Positions 28,185-36,981 of a DNA stretch of 64,000 bases are shown here, in pieces (positions within the stretch are counted from its first letter, which is position 1; each line of letters opens with the position of its first letter). A program made the position numbers and the translations under genes. The stretch spans positions 21,563-85,562 of the forward strand of contig JALNZC010000016.1 of the NCBI GenBank assembly GCA_023229525.1, read 5' to 3'. The notes beneath the pieces were generated by a model. That model had not been told where the DNA came from. It saw only the letters and a program-made list of their open reading frames with translations, and ran no database searches. The stretch comes from Bacteroidales bacterium (lineage in GTDB: Bacteria > Bacteroidota > Bacteroidia > Bacteroidales > FEN-979).

Positions 28185-29675
28185 TCAGGGATACAACTGA
28201 CGGTGGCATTCCGTACAGAAATAGGTCTTCCAGTTGTCTTTTACATCGATGGGGTGTCTGAATTCCATGAGGTTATCGACAGTGGTGTACTGAATATCCC
28301 CGGTCGGGCCCTGGGCAATAATGCTATGGCACATGTTACAATCTTTAGAGATGATCTTTCCTTTTTCACTCCTATGCCGGTCGGAATGGCAACGGAAGCA
28401 ACCATCCGATTCAAGATGCCCGATATGGTTAAGATAATTTACGGATGATGCGCGCATGTATGGGAAAACATTCAGAGAAAAGGCGGATTGGATTGCTGCG
28501 ACGGATTTATCAATTAAGGATTTTTTAGTGGCAAAAATCGACGGATGCCCTATTTTGTAATAGTTCACAATGCTGTCGCGAATGTACATCAGGGCAGAGT
28601 CTTTATTGGTAAAAGGACCCTTCAGTACATTCATGGCCACTTTCTTTATAAATGGCAATTCCCTTGACACCTCTCCGGTGATCATGGCATTGTCGACATA
28701 AATCATAGCTGAGCTGTATGAATGTGATGGGCGGTTATGGCAGTCCATGCAGTCCATAATCCTGTGGGGCATTGTATCCAGCGCTTTCTGATCCAATTTA
28801 TTCGCAGTATCCTGAAAAATCTGAACCTGACCTGTTTTCAGGTTGGTGAATTTAATCCAAGGGATGTTCTCGCGGTCGGTAGTGGAAGCCACATATTCAA
28901 TACGCATATCCTGATTGATATGCCAGTGAATACCTTCCATCAACCCCATGGCGCTGTATGTAGGCCCAATTTTCATCAGAAGGGAATAATTCCATTCAGT
29001 ATTCAGTGAATCGGTCAGGTAAGCACGCTGACTGCGAAGTTTCCGGGCATAAAATTTCTGTGGCCAATGGCATCTTTCGCATGTTTCGCGGGCAGGCCGC
29101 AAGTTCAGAATAGGTGTTTCGATGGGTTGATGGTATTTATGAAAGATTACCGAATAAACCTGGTAGAGTCCCGAGAGCTTTGACTTGACATACCATCCGG
29201 CGCCTTCTCCTACATGACATTCTACACAGGCAACCCGGGCATGCGGGGAATGTAGGTAGGTGACATATTCGGGTTCCATCACCTTATGACATAACTTCCC
29301 GCAAAACTCAACTGATTCCGTATAATTAAATGCCTCATAACTGCCCATTGCAGAGACGATCATAAATAGAAATGTAAAAATCGAGATTACCACAAGTTTC
29401 TGACGCTGCCGCGGTACATTCAGGTCCAATACAGGCCATGGTTTTTCGGGATCTCCTTTTCTCCTGTGGTAAATCAGCATTCCGATCAGAATCATGATCA
29501 ACCCGATTACCATAATAACAGGAAGGATGATGTATGTAAAAATGCCGTTGTACGGGTTTGGATGTTCTGTCAATAAAGATTGGATAAACAAAACCAGGAT
29601 CAGGATCAAACTGTTTATGGCAAAAACAAAGCCACTGATACTGATCCAATTCGAAACGGATTTCGGCATTTTCAT
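28185..29675 (-). CDS. membrane-bound multihaem cytochrome c, NapC/NirT-like
   Basis: A 496-residue protein with three N-terminal membrane helices (about 11-35, 44-69, 92-117) followed by a periplasmic haem domain. Six CxxCH motifs have cysteine pairs at 150/153, 199/202, 309/312, 426/429, 446/449 and 487/490. A further CGKLCH (C125-C129-H130) has three residues between the cysteines and precedes KVMEPEY, as in the first haem of this family. Seven haems are therefore likely. The relation to NapC/NrfH suggests quinol oxidation and electron transfer to a periplasmic partner, but no partner gene is adjacent. Confidence 0.9.
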   Translation of the reverse strand: MKMPKSVSNWISISGFVFAINSLILILVLFIQSLLTEHPNPYNGIFTYIILPVIMVIGLIMILIGMLIYHRRKGDPEKPWPVLDLNVPRQRQKLVVISIFTFLFMIVSAMGSYEAFNYTESVEFCGKLCHKVMEPEYVTYLHSPHARVACVECHVGEGAGWYVKSKLSGLYQVYSVIFHKYHQPIETPILNLRPARETCERCHWPQKFYARKLRSQRAYLTDSLNTEWNYSLLMKIGPTYSAMGLMEGIHWHINQDMRIEYVASTTDRENIPWIKFTNLKTGQVQIFQDTANKLDQKALDTMPHRIMDCMDCHNRPSHSYSSAMIYVDNAMITGEVSRELPFIKKVAMNVLKGPFTNKDSALMYIRDSIVNYYKIGHPSIFATKKSLIDKSVAAIQSAFSLNVFPYMRASSVNYLNHIGHLESDGCFRCHSDRHRSEKGKIISKDCNMCHSIIAQGPTGDIQYTTVDNLMEFRHPIDVKDNWKTYFCTECHRQLYP

Positions 29676-29790
29676 ATTTGTTCAGGTTAGATTATTTCAG
29701 ATACATTTATAAAAAATAAATATGAAGGCTAAAATTAGATAATAATTTGAATTTAGCAAAAAAGTGAGAAAAAAATGTAATTTTGGTTGA

Positions 29791-30831
29791 ATGAAAAGCC
29801 ATAATATATTATTCTTCCTGCTTTTCTGTCTGGCATATTCCGGTTGCATAAATAAAACGATGAAACCGGTTCATCAAATTCTCAACGATGGGAGGTATGA
29901 TAGTGAATTTCCTAATTCCAATGCTTCCTGCGAGATAGAATCCATTACTCATTCCATCCGTAAGCTATACCGGATATCATATTACACAACGTATACATTC
30001 ACTCCTGATACCCGCATGACAGGCGATTTGGTTCAATCGGGAAAATTCAAGAAGTTGGCATTGGGAGTAATCCGTGCACAGGAGTCGGTGAGCGGCACGG
30101 CGACTGTTATTCTGAAAACGAATCAACGAGTAGCCTTCCTTACATGCGCTCATATTCTAAGCTCACCCGACACGCTGATCTCTTATTTTCCTCCCTCTTC
30201 GGAAGATCCGATAAACTATATGAAAAGTATCTCTATCAAGGATAAAGAGGAATTATTTGTTAAAGACATTCCGGCCTGTGGCCCGTTTGTAATATTAGCC
30301 ATGGATCTGGAAAACGATATTGCCATTATCGGGAAAAAGTGCGAAGAGTTCCAGGATACAAGTGTTTTTTCTTATCCTTTGGGGCATGCCCGGGAACTTG
30401 AATGGGGCAACTTTGTCTATATTTTCGGGTATCCTCACGGAGGTCTTATGGTCACCAAAGGAATAGTAAGTAAGTCCAACGGATTGGATGCAGGCTCGTT
30501 TACGGTAGATGCTTTACTGAATAAAGGGTTCAGTGGCGGGATCATTCTTGCAATTCGCGATGGATCCCCCAATTTTGAACTTGTCGGACTGGTAAAATCT
30601 GTCTCTGCAAAACGGGAATATGTCCTCCGGCCAAAAAATGATGTCAATTTTTATTATAGCGATCAGGTTCCTTATACCGATGAAGAATTTGTAGGTACTG
30701 ATGAGATTCTGAATTATGGAATAAATTATGTTGTTCCGGCTGAAGATCTTATTGCATTTTATACCAGGAACCATAGTGATCTGATCAAAAACGGATATAA
30801 CCTGGATTCATTTTTCCATCCGGGTAAATAA
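29791..30831 (+). CDS. trypsin-like serine protease, predicted lipoprotein
   Basis: A 346-residue protein with a lipoprotein signal (lipobox AYSGC, Cys at about 19). A chymotrypsin-fold protease is indicated by a complete triad in the right order: His in FLTCAHIL, Asp in ENDIAIIG, and Ser in NKGFSGGII with the GxSGG nucleophile motif. FGYPHGGLMVTKGIVS resembles the strand before the active Ser in DegP/HtrA-like proteases, but no PDZ domain follows. It is probably an envelope-facing processing or quality-control protease. It heads a plus-strand run of exported hydrolases; 43 bases separate it from the next gene. Confidence 0.78.
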   Translation: MKSHNILFFLLFCLAYSGCINKTMKPVHQILNDGRYDSEFPNSNASCEIESITHSIRKLYRISYYTTYTFTPDTRMTGDLVQSGKFKKLALGVIRAQESVSGTATVILKTNQRVAFLTCAHILSSPDTLISYFPPSSEDPINYMKSISIKDKEELFVKDIPACGPFVILAMDLENDIAIIGKKCEEFQDTSVFSYPLGHARELEWGNFVYIFGYPHGGLMVTKGIVSKSNGLDAGSFTVDALLNKGFSGGIILAIRDGSPNFELVGLVKSVSAKREYVLRPKNDVNFYYSDQVPYTDEEFVGTDEILNYGINYVVPAEDLIAFYTRNHSDLIKNGYNLDSFFHPGK

Positions 30832-30842
30832 TCAAAAATCCA

Positions 30843-30850
30843 TACCTTTG
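30843..30850 (+). promoter_or_regulatory. candidate -7 box upstream of the M14 peptidase gene
   Basis: TACCTTTG matches TAnnTTTG and lies 24 bases before the start codon. No TTTG is found at the usual -33 spacing, so the call rests on one box. Confidence 0.4.
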
Positions 30851-30874
30851 TGACCAATTCCAATAAAACCCATC

Positions 30875-33800
30875 ATGAAAAAATCACTTTTACTCTTTTT
30901 AATTGTGGTCTCTTCTGCCCTTGCTTTTTCACAGACGGAGAAATATTCAAAAGTTAAGATCTATACCGATGAACAGGGTTTGAAGAAACTGTCATCACTC
31001 GGATTAGCAGTCGATGAGGGCATCTACCGCAAAGATATGTTTTTGATTTCCGATTTTTCGGAAACGGAATTGGGCATTATCCGTTCCAACAGTTTTAAAA
31101 TAGATATTCTTGTTGATGATGTAATTTCAGAATATCTGAAAAAAAATGAGGAATTATCCAAGCTCCCCATACAAGGGGACCTGAAATTATCTCGTGATTA
31201 TCCGGTACCTTATGAATTTGAACTGGGTTCCATGGGTGGTTTCTGTACCTGGGAACAGTTTATCGGACATCTCGATTACATGTATGCCACATACCCTGGT
31301 CTGGTATCCCAGAAAGTATCACTTGGTCAAACCTTAGAGAACCGGTCTTTATACATGGTGAAAATTACGGGTAACGCCAGTCGGAAGGATCCCAAACCTC
31401 AGGTGTTATATACCGGGATGCACCATGCACGTGAACCGATCGGGATGATGCAACTTTTATATTACATGTATTATCTGCTCGAAAATTACAACACCGATCC
31501 TGAAATCAAATATCTGGTAGATAATACCGAAATGTATTTTGTTCCGATTTTAAATCCAGACGGATATAAGTACAATCAAACTACAAGCCCTTCGGGAGGC
31601 GGAATGTGGCGCAAGAACCGCCGTAACAACGGTGGCGGTATCTATGGCGTGGACATCAACCGCAATTACGGTTATATGTGGGGTGGCGACGGTTCTTCAG
31701 GATATCCGGATGATGAAACTTACCGGGGAACAGCGCCGTTTTCCGAAAATGAAAACCAGGCGATCAAAACCTTTTGCGAAAGTCACCAGTTCGGGATTGC
31801 TATCAATTATCACTCTGTCTCCGCCTTATTATTGTATCCCTGGGGTTATACCAATGAATTGTGCCTGGATAACACTTTGTTTAATAAGCAAGCCCAGAAA
31901 ATGACCGGAGATAGTCATTACACCTATGGACCCGGGTATTCAACGATATATGTCACTTCAGGTGGATCGGATGACTGGATGTATGGCGAACAAACCTCCA
32001 AAAACAAGATACTCTCCTACACACCGGAAATCGGTGGAAGCGGATTTTGGCCTTATATTAATGAAATTATCCCCCTGTGCCAGGAAAATATGCTGACCGA
32101 CCTGATGGCTGCCCGGTTCGTCCATAATTATGGTTCGATCAAGGATGAATCTTCCTCAATCATCTCCCAGAACAGCGGTTACCTGAAATTCAGCGTTACA
32201 CAACTGGGGTTGGATAGTACGACATCTTTCTCTGTATCCATCACCCCGCTTGGTAGTGAGTTTTTAAACATCGGTGATTCCGTTATTCTCGGTGGAATTG
32301 CACCAGGGAATTCGATTCTGGATTCCATCTCTTTTACGCTTGATCCGGGAATTCAGGCAGGTACTACACTTTCCTATATCCTGAAGCTCAATGATGGCGG
32401 AATGGTCAGGGTTGATACCATTCACAAGATATTCGGTCAACCTATGGTTCTTTTTAATGATTTATGCAGCAATCTGACGAATTGGACTCCCGGCGGATGG
32501 GCAATTACCACATCCGCTTTTCATTCTGCACCTGCCTGTATTACTGATTCACCCGGTGGAAATTATCAGAATAACATCAACAAATCCATCACCCTGACCA
32601 ATACGGTGGATCTGACTACTGCTGCTTACGGTCTGCTGAATTTCTGGGCCAAATGGGATATTGAGGCCGGCTATGACTATACCCAGGTCAAGATTTCAAC
32701 CAATGGTGGTACCACATGGACACCCCTTGCCGGGAATTATACCCATCCGGGAACATCATACCAGGATCCGGGTAACCCCGTTTATGACGGACAGCAACTC
32801 TCATGGGTCATGGAAAGTATTGATCTGACCCCGTACCTTGGTCACAACATCAAACTGCGCTTTACCCTTGTCAGTGACGGCAACGTAACCGGAGACGGTT
32901 TTTATTTTGACGATGTCTCCGTAATAACAATCGGTGCACCGATAGGACATCTGGTCAGCGGTCTGATCTCCTACCCAAATACGAATAACACACCTTTAAG
33001 CGGGATACAGCTGAATTTAAGAAATAATCAGGGAAACATTGTAGCTTCCATTGTAACTAATCCATCGGGAAATTATTCATTTACCGGAATTGCAGATGGT
33101 ACATACATCATCGAAGCCAGTTCGACCAAACCGTGGGATGGAGTGACTGCCGCCGACGTGCTTCTTTATAAAAAACACATTGCCGGAATCGCACCTCTCA
33201 CAGGTATCTTTCTGGCATCGGGTGATGTAAATGGCAGTAGTAGTCTGACCGCCAGCGATGTTTTACTCATCCGCAAAAGAATCATTTCGATGATCGATTC
33301 TTTTACCGTTGGCGACTGGCTATTTAATCCCGAACCCGTGATTGTAAGCGGAGGAAATGTGACACAAAGTTTCAACGGGTTGACTTATGGCGATGCCAAC
33401 GGATCATACCAGCCTGTTGCTCTGAAAAATATTCCACAACCGGTTGAACACAAGGGAGAAATAATGATTGGATCTGTTGATCCTTTTATGGAGCAAATTT
33501 CAGTCCCTGTCCATGCTTTTGATCTCAACAATGTGGGATCATTTCAGTTCACCATTCATTATGATCCTCAAAAACTTACCTTTCAATCCATCACTGATGT
33601 TTACCCTGGTCTTGAATCGGTCATGGTCGGTTCCCCGAAACCGGGAGTACTGACATTTGTTTGGGTTGCGGATGAACTTGGTATAAATGTTCCGTCAGGA
33701 TCTCTGTTCAACCTCCTTTTTATCAGCCGTTCAGACAAGTCTTCCGAACTGACTTTTTCGGATACCCCGGCAATTGTAGAATTTGGTGATTTTGAAGGAA

Positions 33801-34120
33801 ATATTTTCCTTCCGGAACTTAAATCCGGGATCATCGGACATTCATCCATCAATGGTATTACTAAAAAGGATGGATTTACCGTATATCCGAATCCTAATCA
33901 TGGGGTCTTTACAATCATCTCGCAGGGAATTTCCACTGAGACGATCAACATAATTGTGACCGACCCGGTTGGGAAAAATGTATATCAGCAGAAAGACGTG
34001 GTGATCAATGCCGGTCAAGATCAACAGATTGATCTGGGTTCGCTTCCCGGAGGTATCTATCTGCTGACCGTAGAGGGTAAGGGTCAGAAATTTATCGAAA
34101 AAATCGTCATACTTCAATAA
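30875..34120 (+). CDS. M14 zinc carboxypeptidase with dockerin-like and cohesin-like parts and T9SS sorting domain
   Basis: A 1081-residue secreted enzyme. Signal peptide 1-19; M14 catalytic domain about 110-420 with zinc ligands H184 and E187 (HHAREP), H313 (NYHS), substrate-binding Arg in NRNYG (262-266) and catalytic E385 (YTPEIGG). Then a beta-sandwich region about 430-690, a carboxypeptidase-regulatory-like unit near 695-745, a dockerin-like pair (VTAADVLLYKKHI, then GDVNGSSSLTASDVLL with a calcium-loop pattern), a cohesin-like segment (FQFTIHYDPQKLTFQS) and a type A sorting domain (YPNPNHGVF to the end). It should pass the T9SS and cleave C-terminal residues outside the cell. Whether the dockerin-like and cohesin-like parts bind each other is unknown. 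Confidence 0.9.
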   Translation: MKKSLLLFLIVVSSALAFSQTEKYSKVKIYTDEQGLKKLSSLGLAVDEGIYRKDMFLISDFSETELGIIRSNSFKIDILVDDVISEYLKKNEELSKLPIQGDLKLSRDYPVPYEFELGSMGGFCTWEQFIGHLDYMYATYPGLVSQKVSLGQTLENRSLYMVKITGNASRKDPKPQVLYTGMHHAREPIGMMQLLYYMYYLLENYNTDPEIKYLVDNTEMYFVPILNPDGYKYNQTTSPSGGGMWRKNRRNNGGGIYGVDINRNYGYMWGGDGSSGYPDDETYRGTAPFSENENQAIKTFCESHQFGIAINYHSVSALLLYPWGYTNELCLDNTLFNKQAQKMTGDSHYTYGPGYSTIYVTSGGSDDWMYGEQTSKNKILSYTPEIGGSGFWPYINEIIPLCQENMLTDLMAARFVHNYGSIKDESSSIISQNSGYLKFSVTQLGLDSTTSFSVSITPLGSEFLNIGDSVILGGIAPGNSILDSISFTLDPGIQAGTTLSYILKLNDGGMVRVDTIHKIFGQPMVLFNDLCSNLTNWTPGGWAITTSAFHSAPACITDSPGGNYQNNINKSITLTNTVDLTTAAYGLLNFWAKWDIEAGYDYTQVKISTNGGTTWTPLAGNYTHPGTSYQDPGNPVYDGQQLSWVMESIDLTPYLGHNIKLRFTLVSDGNVTGDGFYFDDVSVITIGAPIGHLVSGLISYPNTNNTPLSGIQLNLRNNQGNIVASIVTNPSGNYSFTGIADGTYIIEASSTKPWDGVTAADVLLYKKHIAGIAPLTGIFLASGDVNGSSSLTASDVLLIRKRIISMIDSFTVGDWLFNPEPVIVSGGNVTQSFNGLTYGDANGSYQPVALKNIPQPVEHKGEIMIGSVDPFMEQISVPVHAFDLNNVGSFQFTIHYDPQKLTFQSITDVYPGLESVMVGSPKPGVLTFVWVADELGINVPSGSLFNLLFISRSDKSSELTFSDTPAIVEFGDFEGNIFLPELKSGIIGHSSINGITKKDGFTVYPNPNHGVFTIISQGISTETINIIVTDPVGKNVYQQKDVVINAGQDQQIDLGSLPGGIYLLTVEGKGQKFIEKIVILQ

Positions 34121-34171
34121 CCGTAAGCAGGTCCACATAAGGGCTCTGCTGAATCAGAACGACGGCGGAAC

Positions 34172-35146
34172 ATGAGGCATCTACCGGTTCTTCTCATTAT
34201 TCTTGCGTTTTTTATCTCCGGATGTAATAAAGCGCCCGAGGAAGAAGCCGGCAATTATGAGGTGACTCCAGGTGGGTATGATTCCACAATTATCCAGGTG
34301 ACTCCAGGATTGTATGATTCCACCATCATCGTTGATGGGTTGACACGTTCTTTCTGTTATTATATCCCCACTGATTTCTCCTTTGAAAATCATTCTTCGT
34401 TGACTATGGTACTCCATGGTATGACGCAAACCGGGCCAGATATATTAGGCACAATATTTTCATCGGTAGGTTCCGATGTGGATAAAACCAACAGCATTAT
34501 TGTATTCCCGACGGCACTTTTTGGCCATTGGAACGACAGGATGGGAGGAGTATTTCCGTCGACAGACACCATTAATGATGTTAAATTCCTGACTTCTCTG
34601 ATAGATTATTTCATCTCCGGATTTAATTGTAACCCGGATAGAATTTATTTCATGGGATTTTCAAATGGGGGGATGATGACCTACCGGATGAGTTGTGAAA
34701 TCCCCGAAAAAATAAGGGCAATCGCCCCCTTTATTTCGATGATGGGTGAAGCCGCATCAAAACAAACTACCCAAAGTCCGCCTGTCCCGGTATTTATAAC
34801 CAATGGCACGGTTGATCCGATCATGTTATGGAATGGGGGTGTGGTCGGAACATCAACAGTGCCTCTTTTGGGAGTGCTGTTGTCGAATGAGGAAAATGTA
34901 ACTTACTGGGTAAACAGGAATCACGCCAACCAAATTCCCGATACAACCTTTATTCCGGATTACTTTTCTGGCGATAGCTCTACCGTGGTGAGTTATCATT
35001 ATAGTGGCGTAAATGAAGTGGTTTTTAATAAAGTGATCAACGGGGGTCACTTTGTCCCTGTTTTGCGCGATACGATCATCGTGCCGACCTTTAACTGTGA
35101 CTTTGAATCGGTCAAAGCAGCCTGGGTCTTCCTTCATAATCATTGA
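34172..35146 (+). CDS. PHB-depolymerase/feruloyl-esterase family hydrolase, predicted lipoprotein
   Basis: A 324-residue alpha/beta-hydrolase of the LpqC/PHB-depolymerase family. Lipobox ISGC puts the lipidated Cys at 18. The oxyanion region is MVLHGMTQTGPD; the nucleophile Ser164 lies in GFSNGGMM; the acidic residue is in NGTVDPIM and the His in INGGHFVP. Residues about 30-53 hold a 12-residue tandem repeat (VTPGGYDSTIIQ, VTPGLYDSTIIV) encoded by a 36-bp duplication. The substrate could be a plant-wall ester or polyester, but this cannot be told from sequence. It lies 51 bases after the M14 gene and 3 before the cyclophilin gene. Confidence 0.8.
   Translation: MRHLPVLLIILAFFISGCNKAPEEEAGNYEVTPGGYDSTIIQVTPGLYDSTIIVDGLTRSFCYYIPTDFSFENHSSLTMVLHGMTQTGPDILGTIFSSVGSDVDKTNSIIVFPTALFGHWNDRMGGVFPSTDTINDVKFLTSLIDYFISGFNCNPDRIYFMGFSNGGMMTYRMSCEIPEKIRAIAPFISMMGEAASKQTTQSPPVPVFITNGTVDPIMLWNGGVVGTSTVPLLGVLLSNEENVTYWVNRNHANQIPDTTFIPDYFSGDSSTVVSYHYSGVNEVVFNKVINGGHFVPVLRDTIIVPTFNCDFESVKAAWVFLHNH
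34261..34332 (+). repeat. 36-bp in-frame tandem duplication
   Basis: Two adjacent 36-base units, both beginning GGTGACTCCAGG, differ at a few positions and encode 12 residues each. They sit just after the lipobox, lengthening the surface tether of the esterase. Confidence 0.85.
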
Positions 35147-35149
35147 GCC

Positions 35150-35785
35150 ATGAAGAGAATATTATTGCTTGTAATTTTTCACTTTACCTTGCTCCATGGT
35201 TTTTCTCAGGTTATACCGGATCAGTCACTGCTGATGGCCCATGCACCATCAAAATTTCAGGCGGTTTTTAAAACCACGAAAGGAATTTTTACAGTGGAGG
35301 TTTACCGTGATTGGTCTCCTATCGCCGCAGACCGTTTGTATCAGCTGCTTGCAACAGGTTTTTACAATAACTGCGGATTATTCCGTGTGCAAAGCGGTTA
35401 TGTGGTTCAGTTCGGTATTGGGGACATCAAAGAAGTTAACACTTTTTGGGATAAACATCCGATTGCAGATGAACCCGTGATGACCAGAAACCTGAAAGGG
35501 ACCATTTCCTATGCCCGGGATGGAATAAACAGCCGGACTTCCCAGCTGTTTATCAACCTGAATGACAATTATAAACTTGATACCATCAACTTTAACGGAC
35601 TACGCGGATTTCCGCCCGTGGCAAAAATCATCTCGGGTTTTGATGTGGTTGAATCGTTTTATCCAGGATATGGTTTTGAGCCGGCAAACCACCAGGATTC
35701 CGTTATGATCAATGGTAATGATTATCTGAAAAAGAAATTTCCCTTGCTCGATTATATTATCGAAACACAAATCACGGGCGAATGA
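35150..35785 (+). CDS. cyclophilin-type peptidyl-prolyl isomerase, exported
   Basis: A 211-residue protein with a signal peptide (about 1-19, ending FSQ). The cyclophilin fold is seen in FTVEVYRDWSPIAADRLYQL, FYNNCGLFRVQSGYVVQFGIG, GTISYARDGINSRTSQLFINL and FPPVAKIISGFDVVE. The active-site Arg of FRV and the SQLFINL stretch (family SQFFI) are present. It likely speeds proline isomerisation in the periplasm. It follows the esterase gene after 3 bases, which suggests shared transcription, and ends near the convergent lipoprotein gene. Confidence 0.92.
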   Translation: MKRILLLVIFHFTLLHGFSQVIPDQSLLMAHAPSKFQAVFKTTKGIFTVEVYRDWSPIAADRLYQLLATGFYNNCGLFRVQSGYVVQFGIGDIKEVNTFWDKHPIADEPVMTRNLKGTISYARDGINSRTSQLFINLNDNYKLDTINFNGLRGFPPVAKIISGFDVVESFYPGYGFEPANHQDSVMINGNDYLKKKFPLLDYIIETQITGE

Positions 35786-35834
35786 ATAATTGAATGCTGG
35801 CTCAATGAAAAAACATCTGAGCAGGTTGAATTCA

Positions 35835-36461
35835 TCATTTCGTCATTGATGCATTGGTGCCATATTCCGTTTTTACGGTAATATATCCAGGATAAGACAC
35901 TGGTGTCCCGGCGATCATTATTGTAGGTTTTAATTTGATTTTGAAGCGGGAAGGTACATTGCCGATCCCGGCCAGGTTCATGCAGAATCTAAGGAGGACT
36001 TCGGCAGATTCGCCATGAAGCGCCTGTTTCAGATCCATCCCGATCTGAACGGGAATGATGGCAATACCGTTGTCGGGCGGGATGGTGAATGGCCTTTCGA
36101 AAATGCCCGAGGTCATTTGGATATCATCGATGAAAAGGATCCATTCAAGGCGGTTGAGCCCCGCCAGTTCGGGATTGGGATTGCGTCCTTCGATATTGAG
36201 CTGAAGCGAAAGCGGAACTGTGGGGCTGACAAATAAGGCCATGATCTTTGCCATATCAAAGATTCCGAGGTCACTGACTGATTTGATATTCTGGATCATC
36301 ACCCCGGCGATGTTCACGTTTTCTACCGAGAGGATCCGGAAATCACACCTGGCCAGGGCCAGTGATTGCCTGGTTTGCTTTGTTATATCGCATCCATTAA
36401 AAGGCAGGATAAGAAAAAGTACCAGGAAAGAAAAAAGAAATAATTTGCAGGATGTTCGCAT
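35835..36461 (-). CDS. small lipoprotein with LEA14-like (LEA type 2) domain
   Basis: A 208-residue predicted lipoprotein starting at ATG 36461 (MRTSCKLF), with lipobox FNGC. The remainder (DFRILSVENVNIAGVMIQNI, LQLNIEGRNPNPELAGLNRLEWILFID, PFTIPPDNGIAIIPVQIGMD) resembles the LEA14/WHy fold found in Bacteroidota lipoproteins of unknown function. The reading frame stays open upstream to 36794 only because the octamer array there lacks stops in this frame; those codons are repeat-derived and excluded. Downstream it is convergent with the cyclophilin gene. Confidence 0.7.
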   Translation of the reverse strand: MRTSCKLFLFSFLVLFLILPFNGCDITKQTRQSLALARCDFRILSVENVNIAGVMIQNIKSVSDLGIFDMAKIMALFVSPTVPLSLQLNIEGRNPNPELAGLNRLEWILFIDDIQMTSGIFERPFTIPPDNGIAIIPVQIGMDLKQALHGESAEVLLRFCMNLAGIGNVPSRFKIKLKPTIMIAGTPVSYPGYITVKTEYGTNASMTK

Positions 36462-36727
36462 AGATGATTTGAAAATTTGAAAATTTGAAAATTTGGGAAT
36501 TTGAAAATGTGAGGATTTGAAGATTTGAAGATGTAAGGATTTGAAAATTTGGGAATTTGAAAATTTGAAGATGTAAGGATTTGAAAATTTGGGAATTTGA
36601 AGATTTGAAGATGTAAAGATTTGAAGATTTGGGAATTTGAAGATTTGAAGATGTAAGGATTTGAAAATTTGGGAATTTGAAAATTTGAGGATGTGAAGAT
36701 TTGAAAATGTGAGGATTTGAAGATGAT
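36462..36727. repeat. octamer array (GAAAATTT-like), part of compound repeat copy A
   Basis: About 33 degenerate 8-base units of the kind GAAAATTT, GAAGATTT, GGGAATTT and GATGTAAG. A higher-order period of exactly 40 bases (five units) is visible: ATGTAAG-type units begin at 36531, 36571, 36611 and 36651, with a variant at 36691. The array ends in a T/A-rich junction that leads into the heptamer array. Confidence 0.95.
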
Positions 36728-36981
36728 AAAAAAATGATAAAGTACGTTGTATCCTCCATCCTGTATCCTGTATCCTGCATCCTGTATCCAGCATCTGTAT
36801 CCTGTATCTTGTATCTTGTATCCTTTATCTGTATCCTGTATCCTGTATCCTGCATCTTGCATCCTGTATCCTGTATCCAGCATCTTGCATCTTACATCCA
36901 GCATCCAGCATCCAGCATCCAACATCTTGCATCCTGCATCCTGCATCCTGTATCGGGAGCGAAGCGACCCTGCATCCAGCA
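36728..36981. repeat. heptamer array (ATCCTGT-like) with hairpin block, compound repeat copy A
   Basis: Degenerate 7-base units ATCCTGT, ATCCTGC, ATCCAGC, ATCTTGC run from about 36760 to the carB stop codon. At 36955-36970 the array is interrupted by GGGAGCGAAGCGACCC, whose core GCGAAGC is known to form an unusually stable DNA mini-hairpin. On the minus strand the array starts at the carB stop: the TGA is the beginning of TGATGCTGGATGC. The junction at about 36722-36755 contains the shared ACTTTATCATTTTTT element on the minus strand. Confidence 0.95.
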
